From Candidatus Fermentithermobacillaceae bacterium UBA3907 (GTDB lineage Bacteria; Bacillota; Sulfobacillia; Fermentithermobacillales; Fermentithermobacillaceae): DNA of 18,329 nucleotides. The position numbers and the translations under genes were made by a program. This document shows positions 6,961 to 15,442 of the stretch, piece after piece. Within the stretch, counting starts at the first letter, position 1. Every line of letters starts with the position of its first letter. A model generated the notes under the pieces. It made no database searches, was not told the origin of the DNA, and worked only from the letters and a program-made list of their open reading frames with translations. The stretch covers positions 1-18,329 of the forward strand of contig DGFF01000082.1 in NCBI GenBank assembly GCA_002391545.1. The letters are read 5' to 3'.

Positions 6961-8061
6961 GTGCGATTCTCTTTCTTATATTTGGGTAATTTTCGTAACT
7001 ATCGCCGACTAGAACTTGCGGTGCCTGAGGGAGCATCATTGTTTATCGGGAAGAATGCCCAAGGCAAGACTAACTTGCTTGAGGCATTTTATTACCTTTC
7101 GTCTTTGAATTCGCCTCGATCGGAGAAAGAATCTGACCTGGCTTATTGGGGAGAACCAGGGTTCACAGTAGGTGCCAACGTAATCGATGGTCAGAAGCAG
7201 TCTACAGTGAAAATCGAGACCCAAGTCACTCCTTCTGTTAGACGCAGAATTTCCATCAACGATAGGAGCGCTAAAAGGCAAGAGCTTCCAGGCATCTGCC
7301 CGTGCGTGTATTTTTCCCCAGACGATCTTAGCATAGTCAAGGGAAATGCAAGCGTCCGAAGAGGGTTCATAGATTCGATCCTATCTCGAAAAGATCCAGT
7401 GTATGCCAAGGAGCTTTCCAAGTATGCAAACACTGTGTCTAGGCGAAATATGGTACTCAAAAGAGCCAAGGAAGATCGGGCATGGGCTGAAAGTTTGCGT
7501 AGCCTTGACCAAATTCTAGCGGGTCTAGGATCAGAGATCATTTACAAAAGATTTATGTTGATTAAGGATTTGGCCGAGCTGGCACGCACAAGTTATAAAT
7601 TCATATCTGGGGATGAATGCGATATAAGATATGTGTCAACTATCGGCGATCTTCCAGGTACATTAGAAGATACAAAAGTTATGTTCAGCCAGAACTTAAA
7701 AACGTTAGCAAAGGAGGAATTAGCTAGGGGCATAACTCTAGTAGGTCCTCACAGAGATGACGTCTCTATATGTTTTGATGGTAAGACCTTTCGATATTTT
7801 GGATCTCAGGGTCAGCAAAGAAGCATGGTGTTGGCGCTCAAGATGGCCGAAGCGCGCATCCTTGAGGATGCTTTCAACACCAAGCCGGTTCTTCTTTTAG
7901 ACGACGTGCTGTCAGAACTTGACTCAGATAGAAGGAAGAAAGTGGTAGACTTTTGCGATTTGGGCTACCAGGTTCTTTTAACTTCGACTGAAGCGAGCGG
8001 CATCCAAGATTCAACATTTTCAACGTTTATAGTAGAAGGTGGCAGCGTACGTCCGGTATAA
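6961..8061 (+). CDS. recF: DNA replication and repair protein RecF
   Basis: RecF is an SMC-like ATPase that, with RecO and RecR, directs RecA loading at single-strand gaps. The 366-aa protein starts with the family-typical strand and LGNFRNYRRLEL. It carries Walker A GKNAQGKT (30-37), the ABC-type signature GSQGQQRS (281-288) and Walker B LLLDDVLSELD (311-321). The start is GTG at 6961, three bases after dnaN, with AGGAG inside the dnaN 3' end. No S4-domain gene (YaaA/RlbA) sits between dnaN and recF, unlike the Bacillus order. Confidence 0.96.
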   Translation: MRFSFLYLGNFRNYRRLELAVPEGASLFIGKNAQGKTNLLEAFYYLSSLNSPRSEKESDLAYWGEPGFTVGANVIDGQKQSTVKIETQVTPSVRRRISINDRSAKRQELPGICPCVYFSPDDLSIVKGNASVRRGFIDSILSRKDPVYAKELSKYANTVSRRNMVLKRAKEDRAWAESLRSLDQILAGLGSEIIYKRFMLIKDLAELARTSYKFISGDECDIRYVSTIGDLPGTLEDTKVMFSQNLKTLAKEELARGITLVGPHRDDVSICFDGKTFRYFGSQGQQRSMVLALKMAEARILEDAFNTKPVLLLDDVLSELDSDRRKKVVDFCDLGYQVLLTSTEASGIQDSTFSTFIVEGGSVRPV

Positions 8062-8084
8062 GTTCAGGCGCTAGGGGGTATCTC

Positions 8085-9014
8085 ATGTTTGAGCCTGAAA
8101 ACGTAAATTCAGTGTTAGAAAAAGTTATGGCAGATATGGACCTGCTTACAAAAGCCAGAAGGATTCAAGTGTTTTACATATGGCCCAAGATCATGGGAGA
8201 TATAAGCGTAAACGCGAAGCCTCGGCGTCTTGATGGTGACGTATTGCACGTCAGCGTTTCTTCTTCTACGTGGGCCCACGAACTTACTATGATGAAAAAG
8301 GACATAATTGAAAAAATAAACACCGCCTTAGAGGGACCTTACATAAAGGATATTCATTTTTCAGAGCACCTGTGGGATGTATCTGCAGCTCAAGGGGCAG
8401 GCAAAACATGTCATGAACACCAAATTGACCCAGAAGAATATAGGGAATTCATTGGGAAAAACAGGGGGATCGAAGAGAAGGAACTAGCAGCACAAGGAGC
8501 ATTTATTCCCCTCCAGGAGGATCCAGATCTGTCCTTGACTTTCCAGAAGTTTACTGTTACAATGATCAAGAGACAAAAGTATCTTTTGGAAAAAGGTTAC
8601 AAACAGTGTCCTGTGTGCGGATACATCTATGAACCTGAAAAGGTATGCCCTCATTGCAGGACTGCCAAAGAATATCGTGATCATCAGCGAATCATTGCCA
8701 CCCTTGAAACACATCCTGAAATGTCAGATACGAGTTTATCGCTAGCTACTGGTGTACGAGATAGGTCTGAGCTAGCAAGAGCCAGGCAAGAATTGGACTC
8801 AAGGTGGCATGATGCTGCGCTAAATGGGATATTCAAAGCTATTTCCGGCAATCTACCAAAAGACGAAAGAAAAGCACTGGAGGATTGCATTGCCAATCTT
8901 TTGGCCCTTCGAACTAACAAACATGTGGCCAAACTAACGGAAAAAGATATAGAGAACGCATTGGGCAAGAGATTTTTTAGTCTAATGAATAAAGCGAAAT
9001 TGAAGGTTAAATGA
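8085..9014 (+). CDS. DUF721/DciA-like protein with C-terminal zinc ribbon
   Basis: Residues 1 to about 97 match the DUF721/DciA family. The clearest parts are an N-terminal helical start, WPKIMGDISVNAKPRRLDGDVLHVSVSSSTWAHEL, and a MKKDIIEKIN helix. DciA loads the replicative helicase in bacteria lacking DnaC/DnaI. The protein is 309 aa, much longer than a plain DUF721 protein (often 90-180 aa). Residues 160-200 form a C4 zinc-ribbon-like motif, C175-PV-C178-x9-C188-PH-C191, and the remainder is charged and probably helical. Position between recF and gyrB is the usual place for DUF721 genes in several phyla and fits a replication role. ATG 8085 follows a GGGGG site. The DciA assignment of the N-terminal domain is good; the job of the rest is unknown. 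Confidence 0.82.
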   Translation: MFEPENVNSVLEKVMADMDLLTKARRIQVFYIWPKIMGDISVNAKPRRLDGDVLHVSVSSSTWAHELTMMKKDIIEKINTALEGPYIKDIHFSEHLWDVSAAQGAGKTCHEHQIDPEEYREFIGKNRGIEEKELAAQGAFIPLQEDPDLSLTFQKFTVTMIKRQKYLLEKGYKQCPVCGYIYEPEKVCPHCRTAKEYRDHQRIIATLETHPEMSDTSLSLATGVRDRSELARARQELDSRWHDAALNGIFKAISGNLPKDERKALEDCIANLLALRTNKHVAKLTEKDIENALGKRFFSLMNKAKLKVK

Positions 9015-9100
9015 GCATATGCTGTACGATGGCACGTCTCACTGGACTGTGGATTGCCAATCTTAACTATGCTAACATCTAAAAGTGAGGTGATTTGAGT

Positions 9101-11032
9101 TTGAAAGACGCTGATAAAGCCATGAACGCGAATGACAATTCATATACTGCGCAACAGATTCAAGTATTAGAGGGACTCGAAGCGGTTCGAAAGCGTCCTA
9201 GTATGTACATTGGGTCAACATCGGAAAGAGGCCTTCATCACATATTATACGAAGTGATTGATAATAGCGTGGACGAAGCGCTCAACGGTTTCTGCACGCG
9301 AATAGACGTGGTTTTGAGAGAGGACGGGTCGGTATCCTGCGAAGACGACGGTAGGGGAATACCTGTAGGTATACACCCTCGCTTTGGCGTTTCAGCAGTG
9401 GAAGTAGCCCTCACGAAACTACACGCCGGTTCCAAGTTCGGTACTGGAGGATACAAAGTATCTGGAGGACTTCACGGTGTAGGCGTATCCGTCGTAAACG
9501 CTCTTTCAGAATGGCTAGAGGTCAGGATTAAGCAGGACGGAGGCATCTACTACGCAAAATTTGAGCGCGGTAAAACTGTAGTTCCCTTAGAGCGAATAGG
9601 GGATACTGACGAAACAGGGACTTATATAAGATTCATGCCCGATAAAGAGATTTTTGATACCGTGGAATTTGATTTTGACGTAGTGGCTCAAAGGCTACGG
9701 GAACTGGCTTACTTAAACAGCGGGCTTGAATTGAACCTTTACGAGGAGAAAACAGGTAGGAGCGTTCAGTACAAGTTCGACGGCGGATTAGTTGAGTTCG
9801 TCAAAGCGCTCAATAAGAACAAAACCGTATTGCATCCAGAACCTGTTTACGCCAAGATCTCTCGCAATAATATCGATCTAGAATTTGCGTTTCAGTATAA
9901 CGACTCTTACGCTGAAAACATATATTCCTTTGCAAACACTATAAGAACTATAGAGGGCGGAACCCATGAGGCTGGGTTCAAAACTGCCCTGACTCGAGCA
10001 GTCAACGATATGTCCAGAAAATGCGGAGCTTTGAAGGAAGGCGATGCCAATCTGGCAGGTGAAGATATTCGCGAGGGTATAGTGGCAGTGCTTCACGTGA
10101 AACTTCAAGATCCGCAGTTTGAGGGTCAGACCAAGACGAAACTAGGGAATTCTGAGGTAGCAGGCGCAGTTCAAACCATGGTTACAGAGTTTTTGACCGA
10201 TTACTTTGAGCACAACCCTAATCTTGTGAAAACTATCGCCCAAAAAGCTGTACTAGCTGCAAGGGCTAGAGAAGCTGCAAGGCAGGCAAGGGAACTTACT
10301 AAAAGAAAAGGTTCTCTTGACATCACGGCTTTGCCAGGAAAACTCACAGACTGCACTTCGAGAAATCCGGCAGAATGCGAATTGTTCTTGGTTGAGGGCG
10401 ATTCTGCAGGTGGTTCTGCGAAGCTGGCAAGAGATAGGGAGTTCCAAGCCATCTTACCTCTTAGGGGTAAGATATTGAATGTCGAAAAGGCAAGACCCGA
10501 GAAGGCATTAGGCCACGAAGAGATAAGATCTCTTATAACTGCAATCGGGACCGGTTTTGGAGAAGATTTCGACATAACCAAGGCCCGCTACCACAAAATC
10601 ATCATAATGACAGATGCCGACGTTGATGGGAGCCACATAAGAACGCTCCTCTTGACGTTCTTTTTCCGATACATGCCTGGACTTATTGATGAAGGTTATC
10701 TATATATTGCAGAACCTCCTCTTTACTTGGTGAAGAGAGGCCGTTCAGAAGTATACCTCTATTCCGACGAGGAGCTTAAAGAGTATCTAGCTGGTATCCA
10801 AGGGAGCAACTATACCATTCAGAGGTACAAAGGCTTGGGCGAAATGGATCCTGAGCAGTTGTGGGAAACAACTATGAACCCCCAAACCCGAACGTTGCGA
10901 AGAGTTAAAATAGTAGACGATATGTTGAGCGATGAAATATTCACAATTCTTATGGGAAGCAAGGTAGAGCCCAGGCGGCAGTTTATTGAGGAAAATGCTC
11001 ACTTGGTCAAAAACCTTGACACCATAGGATAG
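9101..11032 (+). CDS. gyrB: DNA gyrase subunit B
   Basis: GyrB provides the ATPase and TOPRIM parts of DNA gyrase, which introduces negative supercoils. The GHKL ATPase region shows RKRPSMYIGS, EVIDNSVDEAL and the GGLHGVGVSVVNALS loop. The TOPRIM motifs are EGDSAGGSA (E432, D434) and DADVDGSH (D505, D507, D509), followed by RYKGLGEMDPEQLWETTMNP. No large TOPRIM insertion is present, as expected for about 640 aa. I chose TTG 9101 (643 aa) because the GTGAGGTGA site ends 7 bases before it. A TTG at 9095 is too close to that site, and an ATG at 9122 has none. Confidence 0.97.
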   Translation: MKDADKAMNANDNSYTAQQIQVLEGLEAVRKRPSMYIGSTSERGLHHILYEVIDNSVDEALNGFCTRIDVVLREDGSVSCEDDGRGIPVGIHPRFGVSAVEVALTKLHAGSKFGTGGYKVSGGLHGVGVSVVNALSEWLEVRIKQDGGIYYAKFERGKTVVPLERIGDTDETGTYIRFMPDKEIFDTVEFDFDVVAQRLRELAYLNSGLELNLYEEKTGRSVQYKFDGGLVEFVKALNKNKTVLHPEPVYAKISRNNIDLEFAFQYNDSYAENIYSFANTIRTIEGGTHEAGFKTALTRAVNDMSRKCGALKEGDANLAGEDIREGIVAVLHVKLQDPQFEGQTKTKLGNSEVAGAVQTMVTEFLTDYFEHNPNLVKTIAQKAVLAARAREAARQARELTKRKGSLDITALPGKLTDCTSRNPAECELFLVEGDSAGGSAKLARDREFQAILPLRGKILNVEKARPEKALGHEEIRSLITAIGTGFGEDFDITKARYHKIIIMTDADVDGSHIRTLLLTFFFRYMPGLIDEGYLYIAEPPLYLVKRGRSEVYLYSDEELKEYLAGIQGSNYTIQRYKGLGEMDPEQLWETTMNPQTRTLRRVKIVDDMLSDEIFTILMGSKVEPRRQFIEENAHLVKNLDTIG

Positions 11033-11048
11033 GAAAGGAGCTTTATAT

Positions 11049-13478
11049 ATGTCAGACCCTGCTCAGAAGGTGACAGTTACGCCTATCGAAGAAGAGATGA
11101 AACGCTCTTACATCGACTATTCTATGAGTGTCATCGTTTCTAGGGCTCTTCCAGACGTGCGAGATGGCCTCAAACCAGTTCAACGCAGGATTATTTACTC
11201 AATGTACGAGCTAGGTGTAAGGCATGACAAGCCCCACAAAAAATGCGCCAGGCTGGTAGGAGAAGCCATGGGGAAGTATCACCCCCATGGCGACTCAGCG
11301 ATTTATGACGCTCTTGTGAGGATGGCGCAACCATTTAACATGCGATACCCCCTTGTCGATGGCCATGGAAACTTTGGTTCAGTAGACGGGGATCCTCCTG
11401 CCGCCATGCGGTACACAGAAGCCAGACTAACGGCCATGGCCGAAGAACTTCTGGTTGATCTAGATAAAGACACTGTAGACTTTGTCCCAAATTTTGACGA
11501 ATCTCTACAGGAACCTGCAGTTCTGCCCGCCCGCATTCCTAATTTGCTCATAAACGGGTCGGCAGGGATAGCTGTGGGTATGGCCACCAACATACCTCCA
11601 CATAACTTGGGCGAGACTGTAGATGCATTAGTGGCTTTAATTGATGATCCTGATTTAACGTCTGCAGATCTTATGGAATACATCAAAGGCCCGGATTTTC
11701 CTACAGGTGGGTTAATTGTAGGAATTGAACCGGTAAAATCCCTGTACACAACCGGCAGGGGAGTGATGAAGATCCGAGCTACGGCTCGGGTGGAAAAAGA
11801 CAGAAGTGGAAAACAGCATATTATCATCGATGAGCTTCCATATCAAGTGAACAAAGCCAGGCTGATCGAGAATATAGCGGACCTTGTTCGAGACAGGAAA
11901 ATACAAGGTATAACCGATTTGAGAGATGAAAGCGATAGAACCGGTCTGAGAGTAGTGCTTGAAGTAAGGAAAGATGTTGACGCAGAAGTGGTTTTGAACC
12001 AGCTATTTCGATACACGCAGTTAGAAGTGAGTTTTGGCGGTATCATGCTTGCTCTGGTTAACGGTCGTCCAGAAGTCCTTACTCTTAAAGACATGCTTTC
12101 TCACTATATCGCCCACAGGGAAGAAGTTGTGTCAAGGCGCACCAAGTTTGAGCTGAACAAGGCGGAAGAGAGAGCACATATACTAGCTGGTTTAGAGATC
12201 GCCCTTGATAACATTGACGAAGCCATTAGCATAATTAGGCAATCTGCCGATGGCAAAGAGGCTAGAGAAAGGCTTATGGATAGGTTTGGTCTAGACGAGA
12301 TCCAAGCCAAAGCAATTTTGGATATGCGATTAGAGCGATTGACTGGTCTCGAGAGAGACAAAATCATTGAAGAACGCCACGCTTTGCTAAAGGATATTGA
12401 GTACTTAAGGGCGGTTCTCAGTTCGGAAACAATGATATTGGGCATCATCAAGCAGGAATTGGAAGAAGTTAAAGAAAAGTATGCAGATCCTCGTCGCACT
12501 CGTATCGTGGCGAAGGTCGAGGAAATCTCAGATGAAGATTTGATTGTCGAACAAGAGGTATGCGTAATCCTCACAGGAATGGGTTACATAAAAAGAATGC
12601 CTCTAGATATTTACAGGAATCAAAGGAGAGGTGGCCTAGGATCTACCGCCATGCAAACTAGAGAGGAAGATTGGGTTGAAAAGGTAGCATCTACTACTAC
12701 TAGGGATTCTTTGTTGCTTTTCACTTCCCACGGTAAGGCTTACCCCTTGAAGGTGTTTGACATACCCGAAGCTGGCAGGCAGGGCAAAGGGCTCCATATA
12801 TCTAGACTAGTGGCTCTAGACAAAGACGAAAAAGTCACTGCCCTTATTCCCGTTCCAGATGATCCAGAAAATGCTGGGGATCTGTTTTTTGTTACCAAAC
12901 AAGGCATGTGCAAGAGAACGCCGTTCTCCGAATACTCAAGACCCAGGAAGACCGGGCTTAGAGCCATAAACCTCAAAAAAGGCGATTCTTTGATACTGGC
13001 TCGTCTAGTAGAAGACGGAGACCAGATACTTATCGGAACTTCGTATGGCAAGGGCCTGCGAATGAAAGTTGACGATGTGAGGCCCATGGGCAGGACTGCA
13101 CGAGGCGTCATTGGGATCAGGCTTGACGAAGGTGATCAGGTTATAGGAGCCGATCCAGTTGCTCCAGATTCTAAGGTGTTATTAGTTAGCGAATATGGAT
13201 ATGGCAAGATAACCAAGGTTTCTGAGTTCCCGTTACAGAAAAGGGGAGGAAAGGGTGTAATAGCTCTTAAGGTTACTGAAAAAAGTGGCAAGTTGGCTAT
13301 TATGCGAGTAGTTCCGCCTGAAGCTGAAGAGGCGCTGCTGGTTACCGCTGAAGGGGTAGCCATAAGGATTAAGCTGTCAGAGGTTAAGGTTAGCCGCCGA
13401 GCCAACTTAGGGGTTCGTCTCATGAAGGTGGAACCTGGAGATAGGATAAGTACCTGTAGCATCATTGAGGGAGAATAA
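11049..13478 (+). CDS. gyrA: DNA gyrase subunit A
   Basis: GyrA breaks and rejoins DNA and wraps it through its C-terminal beta-pinwheel. The catalytic tyrosine is Y122 (MRYTEARL), the same number as in E. coli. The quinolone-determining region GDSAIYD has S83 and D87, the sensitive-type residues. The C-terminal domain has six blade-like repeats. Its GyrA box reads QRRGGLG (525-531), with Leu where Lys or Arg is normal. The 809-aa length is typical. ATG 11049 lies 16 bases after gyrB with AAAGGAG 8 bases upstream, so the two subunits are co-expressed. The complete GyrA box context and pairing with gyrB favour gyrase over topoisomerase IV. Confidence 0.97.
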   Translation: MSDPAQKVTVTPIEEEMKRSYIDYSMSVIVSRALPDVRDGLKPVQRRIIYSMYELGVRHDKPHKKCARLVGEAMGKYHPHGDSAIYDALVRMAQPFNMRYPLVDGHGNFGSVDGDPPAAMRYTEARLTAMAEELLVDLDKDTVDFVPNFDESLQEPAVLPARIPNLLINGSAGIAVGMATNIPPHNLGETVDALVALIDDPDLTSADLMEYIKGPDFPTGGLIVGIEPVKSLYTTGRGVMKIRATARVEKDRSGKQHIIIDELPYQVNKARLIENIADLVRDRKIQGITDLRDESDRTGLRVVLEVRKDVDAEVVLNQLFRYTQLEVSFGGIMLALVNGRPEVLTLKDMLSHYIAHREEVVSRRTKFELNKAEERAHILAGLEIALDNIDEAISIIRQSADGKEARERLMDRFGLDEIQAKAILDMRLERLTGLERDKIIEERHALLKDIEYLRAVLSSETMILGIIKQELEEVKEKYADPRRTRIVAKVEEISDEDLIVEQEVCVILTGMGYIKRMPLDIYRNQRRGGLGSTAMQTREEDWVEKVASTTTRDSLLLFTSHGKAYPLKVFDIPEAGRQGKGLHISRLVALDKDEKVTALIPVPDDPENAGDLFFVTKQGMCKRTPFSEYSRPRKTGLRAINLKKGDSLILARLVEDGDQILIGTSYGKGLRMKVDDVRPMGRTARGVIGIRLDEGDQVIGADPVAPDSKVLLVSEYGYGKITKVSEFPLQKRGGKGVIALKVTEKSGKLAIMRVVPPEAEEALLVTAEGVAIRIKLSEVKVSRRANLGVRLMKVEPGDRISTCSIIEGE

Positions 13479-13490
13479 AAAGTGGGGTAG
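13467..13490 (+). promoter_or_regulatory. Archease ribosome binding site and out-of-frame GTG start
   Basis: GAGGGAG (13467-13473) lies inside the gyrA 3' end, 8 bases before GTG at 13482, which is ideal spacing. Read from that GTG the frame is GTG GGG TAG and stops at once. One extra G in the run at 13484-13487 would give GTG GGG GTA GGT TTT GAA and join the archease frame exactly. Confidence 0.6.
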
Positions 13491-13510
13491 GTTTTGAAAT
13501 ACTAGACCAC

Positions 13511-13900
13511 ATGGCAGATGTGGTGATACAGGCTCATGGAGAATGCTTAGAGGATGTATTTGCTCAGATGTCCGAGGGCATGTGGTTTTTGATGTTTGAA
13601 GGTGCCAAAATTCCAAATGTCTGCAAATGGGCCATTGAAGTACAAGGGATGGACCCAGAAGAACTTTTGGTCAATTTTCTTAATGAACAGATTGGATTTT
13701 TGGAAGTTGAAGGTTTAGTAGTTTCCCAAATAGAGCAGATTGAAATAAAAAAGGCAAATGGAGAATTCTGCTTGAAGTCGGATGTATCAGGTTGCCATCT
13801 TTCCGACTTAGATGTTAGTCCCGTTATACACGTAAAAGCTGCTACTTTTCATGAATTAGAGGTTAATCCTAATTATGCCCGGGTAACTTTTGATGTTTAG
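13511..13900 (+). CDS. Archease (RtcB cofactor), 5' end possibly frameshifted
   Basis: Archease helps RtcB form its RNA-ligase guanylate intermediate and turn over. The 129 aa from ATG 13511 match the family: ADVVIQAHG, the LEDVFAQMSEGMWFLM helix, DPEELLVNFLNE, VEGLVVSQ, and the C-terminal HVKAATFHELEV...ARVTFDV. However, coding similarity begins earlier: in-frame codons 13490-13510 read GFEILDH, equivalent to the family YEFLDHTAD, whose acidic and His residues are conserved. No ATG, GTG, TTG or CTG occurs in that frame after the stop at 13466, and ATG 13511 has no ribosome binding site. A one-base loss in the G-run after GTG 13482 would explain this. HTAD is HMAD here, also unusual. The rtcB neighbour supports function. 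Confidence 0.8.
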   Translation: MADVVIQAHGECLEDVFAQMSEGMWFLMFEGAKIPNVCKWAIEVQGMDPEELLVNFLNEQIGFLEVEGLVVSQIEQIEIKKANGEFCLKSDVSGCHLSDLDVSPVIHVKAATFHELEVNPNYARVTFDV

Positions 13901-13953
13901 ATAGGTTTTTTCGCAAGTAGCCTCAATCGGATAAAAACAAGAAAGTAAGTGAA

Positions 13954-15408
13954 GTGATATTTGTGAGTAAAGAATTAAAGTTGGTACCTGGACAAAAATG
14001 TCATTGGATTATGCCAAAAAAAGGCGACATGAAAGTAGATGGTATTGTATTTGCTACCGAGGAGATAATCGCAGATTTAGAGGGTACTAAGGCCCTTTGG
14101 CAGGTTAAAAATGTGGCGCATCTCCCTGGAATTCTGAAAGCATCTTTGGCAATGCCAGATATCCACGAAGGTTATGGCTTTCCCATCGGCGGTGTTGCCG
14201 CAACGGATCTGGAAACAGGTGTCATTAGCCCTGGCGGGATTGGATATGACATTAACTGCGGCGTGAGACTTATGATTTCGAACCTTACAAAATCAGATGT
14301 TGATAAGCATATGGATTCCTTGGTAGAGACCCTTTTCCGTAAGATCCCTTCGGGCTTAGGAAAAACCGGAGCCATAAAGTTGTCAAAAAGCGAACTTTCC
14401 AAAGTGCTTACTCAAGGAGCTACTTGGGCAGTCAATAAAGGATACGGATGGCTAGAAGACCTAGAACATTGTGAGGAGCAAGGATGCATGGCGGGGGCCT
14501 CTCCTAAGAACGTATCGGACAAGGCTTTCTCCCGAGGGTCAGCAGGTTTGGGCACGTTGGGCTCGGGGAACCATTTCATAGAAGTGAGTTACGTAGAACA
14601 GGTATTTGATGAAGAAGCCGCAGAGGTCTATGGGCTTTTTGAGAATCAGGTTGTTTTTTGGGTTCATACTGGGTCTAGAGGTTTTGGCCACCAGGTTTGC
14701 ACCGATTACCTGCAAGTGATGAGAAGGGCAGTTTCTAAGTATGGCATTACCCTGCCTGACAGGCAGTTAGACTGCGCCCCTACCATGTCAGACGAGGGCA
14801 AAGAGTATTTCTCGGCTATGGCTGCAGCTGCCAACTATGCTTGGGCAAACAGGCAGATTTTGGCTCACTACGTTCGAGAAGCTGCCGCCGAGACCTTTGG
14901 TAAAAGCGCTCAGGAATTGGGGATGCACCTCCTTTACGATGTGGCCCACAACATTGGAAAAATCGAGGAGCACCAAGTAAACGGAAGGAAGCAAAAGGTT
15001 CTGGTACACAGAAAAGGAGCTACTAGAGCCTTCGGTCCAAATCATCCAGAGGTTCCGGTGAAGTACAGAGAAATTGGGCAGCCAGTTCTGATTCCTGGCG
15101 ATATGGGCAGGGCCTCTTATATCCTCAAAGGCACAGAGGATGCCATGAGATTTTCCTTTGGATCTGCATGCCACGGAGCGGGCAGAGCCCTTTCTAGAAC
15201 TCAAGCGAAGAAGGAAATATCTGTTGACGAGCTTCGAGATGATTTGCGACGTTCTGGCGTCATAGTCAGGTCTGCTACTGTAAAGGGTTTAGTGGAGGAG
15301 GCTCCTGAAGCGTATAAAGATGTAGATGTGGTGGTAGAGGCTACTTGCTGCGCCGGGTTGGCTGAAAAAGTAGCTCGGGTGCGTCCCATGGGAGTTATTA
15401 AGGGGTAG
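13954..15408 (+). CDS. rtcB: RNA-splicing ligase RtcB (3'-phosphate/5'-hydroxyl RNA ligase)
   Basis: RtcB joins RNA 3'-phosphate (or 2',3'-cyclic phosphate) ends to 5'-hydroxyl ends using GTP and Mn2+. In bacteria it repairs broken tRNA or rRNA. All metal and catalytic motifs are present: GGIGYDINCGVR with D99 and C102, GSGNHF with H207, HTGSRGFGHQ with H238, HNIGKIEEH with H332, and the guanylylated histidine in CHGAGRALSR (H407). At 484 aa it is full length. The start is either GTG 13954 or GTG 13963; the AAGTGA just upstream of 13963 makes a three-residue shorter form possible. It follows archease by about 50 bases, a pairing known for this system. No RtcA cyclase or RtcR regulator is in the window. 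Confidence 0.95.
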   Translation: MIFVSKELKLVPGQKCHWIMPKKGDMKVDGIVFATEEIIADLEGTKALWQVKNVAHLPGILKASLAMPDIHEGYGFPIGGVAATDLETGVISPGGIGYDINCGVRLMISNLTKSDVDKHMDSLVETLFRKIPSGLGKTGAIKLSKSELSKVLTQGATWAVNKGYGWLEDLEHCEEQGCMAGASPKNVSDKAFSRGSAGLGTLGSGNHFIEVSYVEQVFDEEAAEVYGLFENQVVFWVHTGSRGFGHQVCTDYLQVMRRAVSKYGITLPDRQLDCAPTMSDEGKEYFSAMAAAANYAWANRQILAHYVREAAAETFGKSAQELGMHLLYDVAHNIGKIEEHQVNGRKQKVLVHRKGATRAFGPNHPEVPVKYREIGQPVLIPGDMGRASYILKGTEDAMRFSFGSACHGAGRALSRTQAKKEISVDELRDDLRRSGVIVRSATVKGLVEEAPEAYKDVDVVVEATCCAGLAEKVARVRPMGVIKG

Positions 15409-15442
15409 ATGACGCCAAATTATTGGAAAGGGGAAATAGCAC

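Noticed and set aside
9014..9023. Palindrome AGCATATGCT just after the DUF721 gene
   Set aside because: A ten-base palindrome with no loop or U-tract is not a terminator, and no operator is known for this site.
11289..11309. Possible quinolone-resistance change in gyrA
   Set aside because: Ser83 and Asp87 are the sensitive-type residues, so nothing unusual is seen at the resistance positions.
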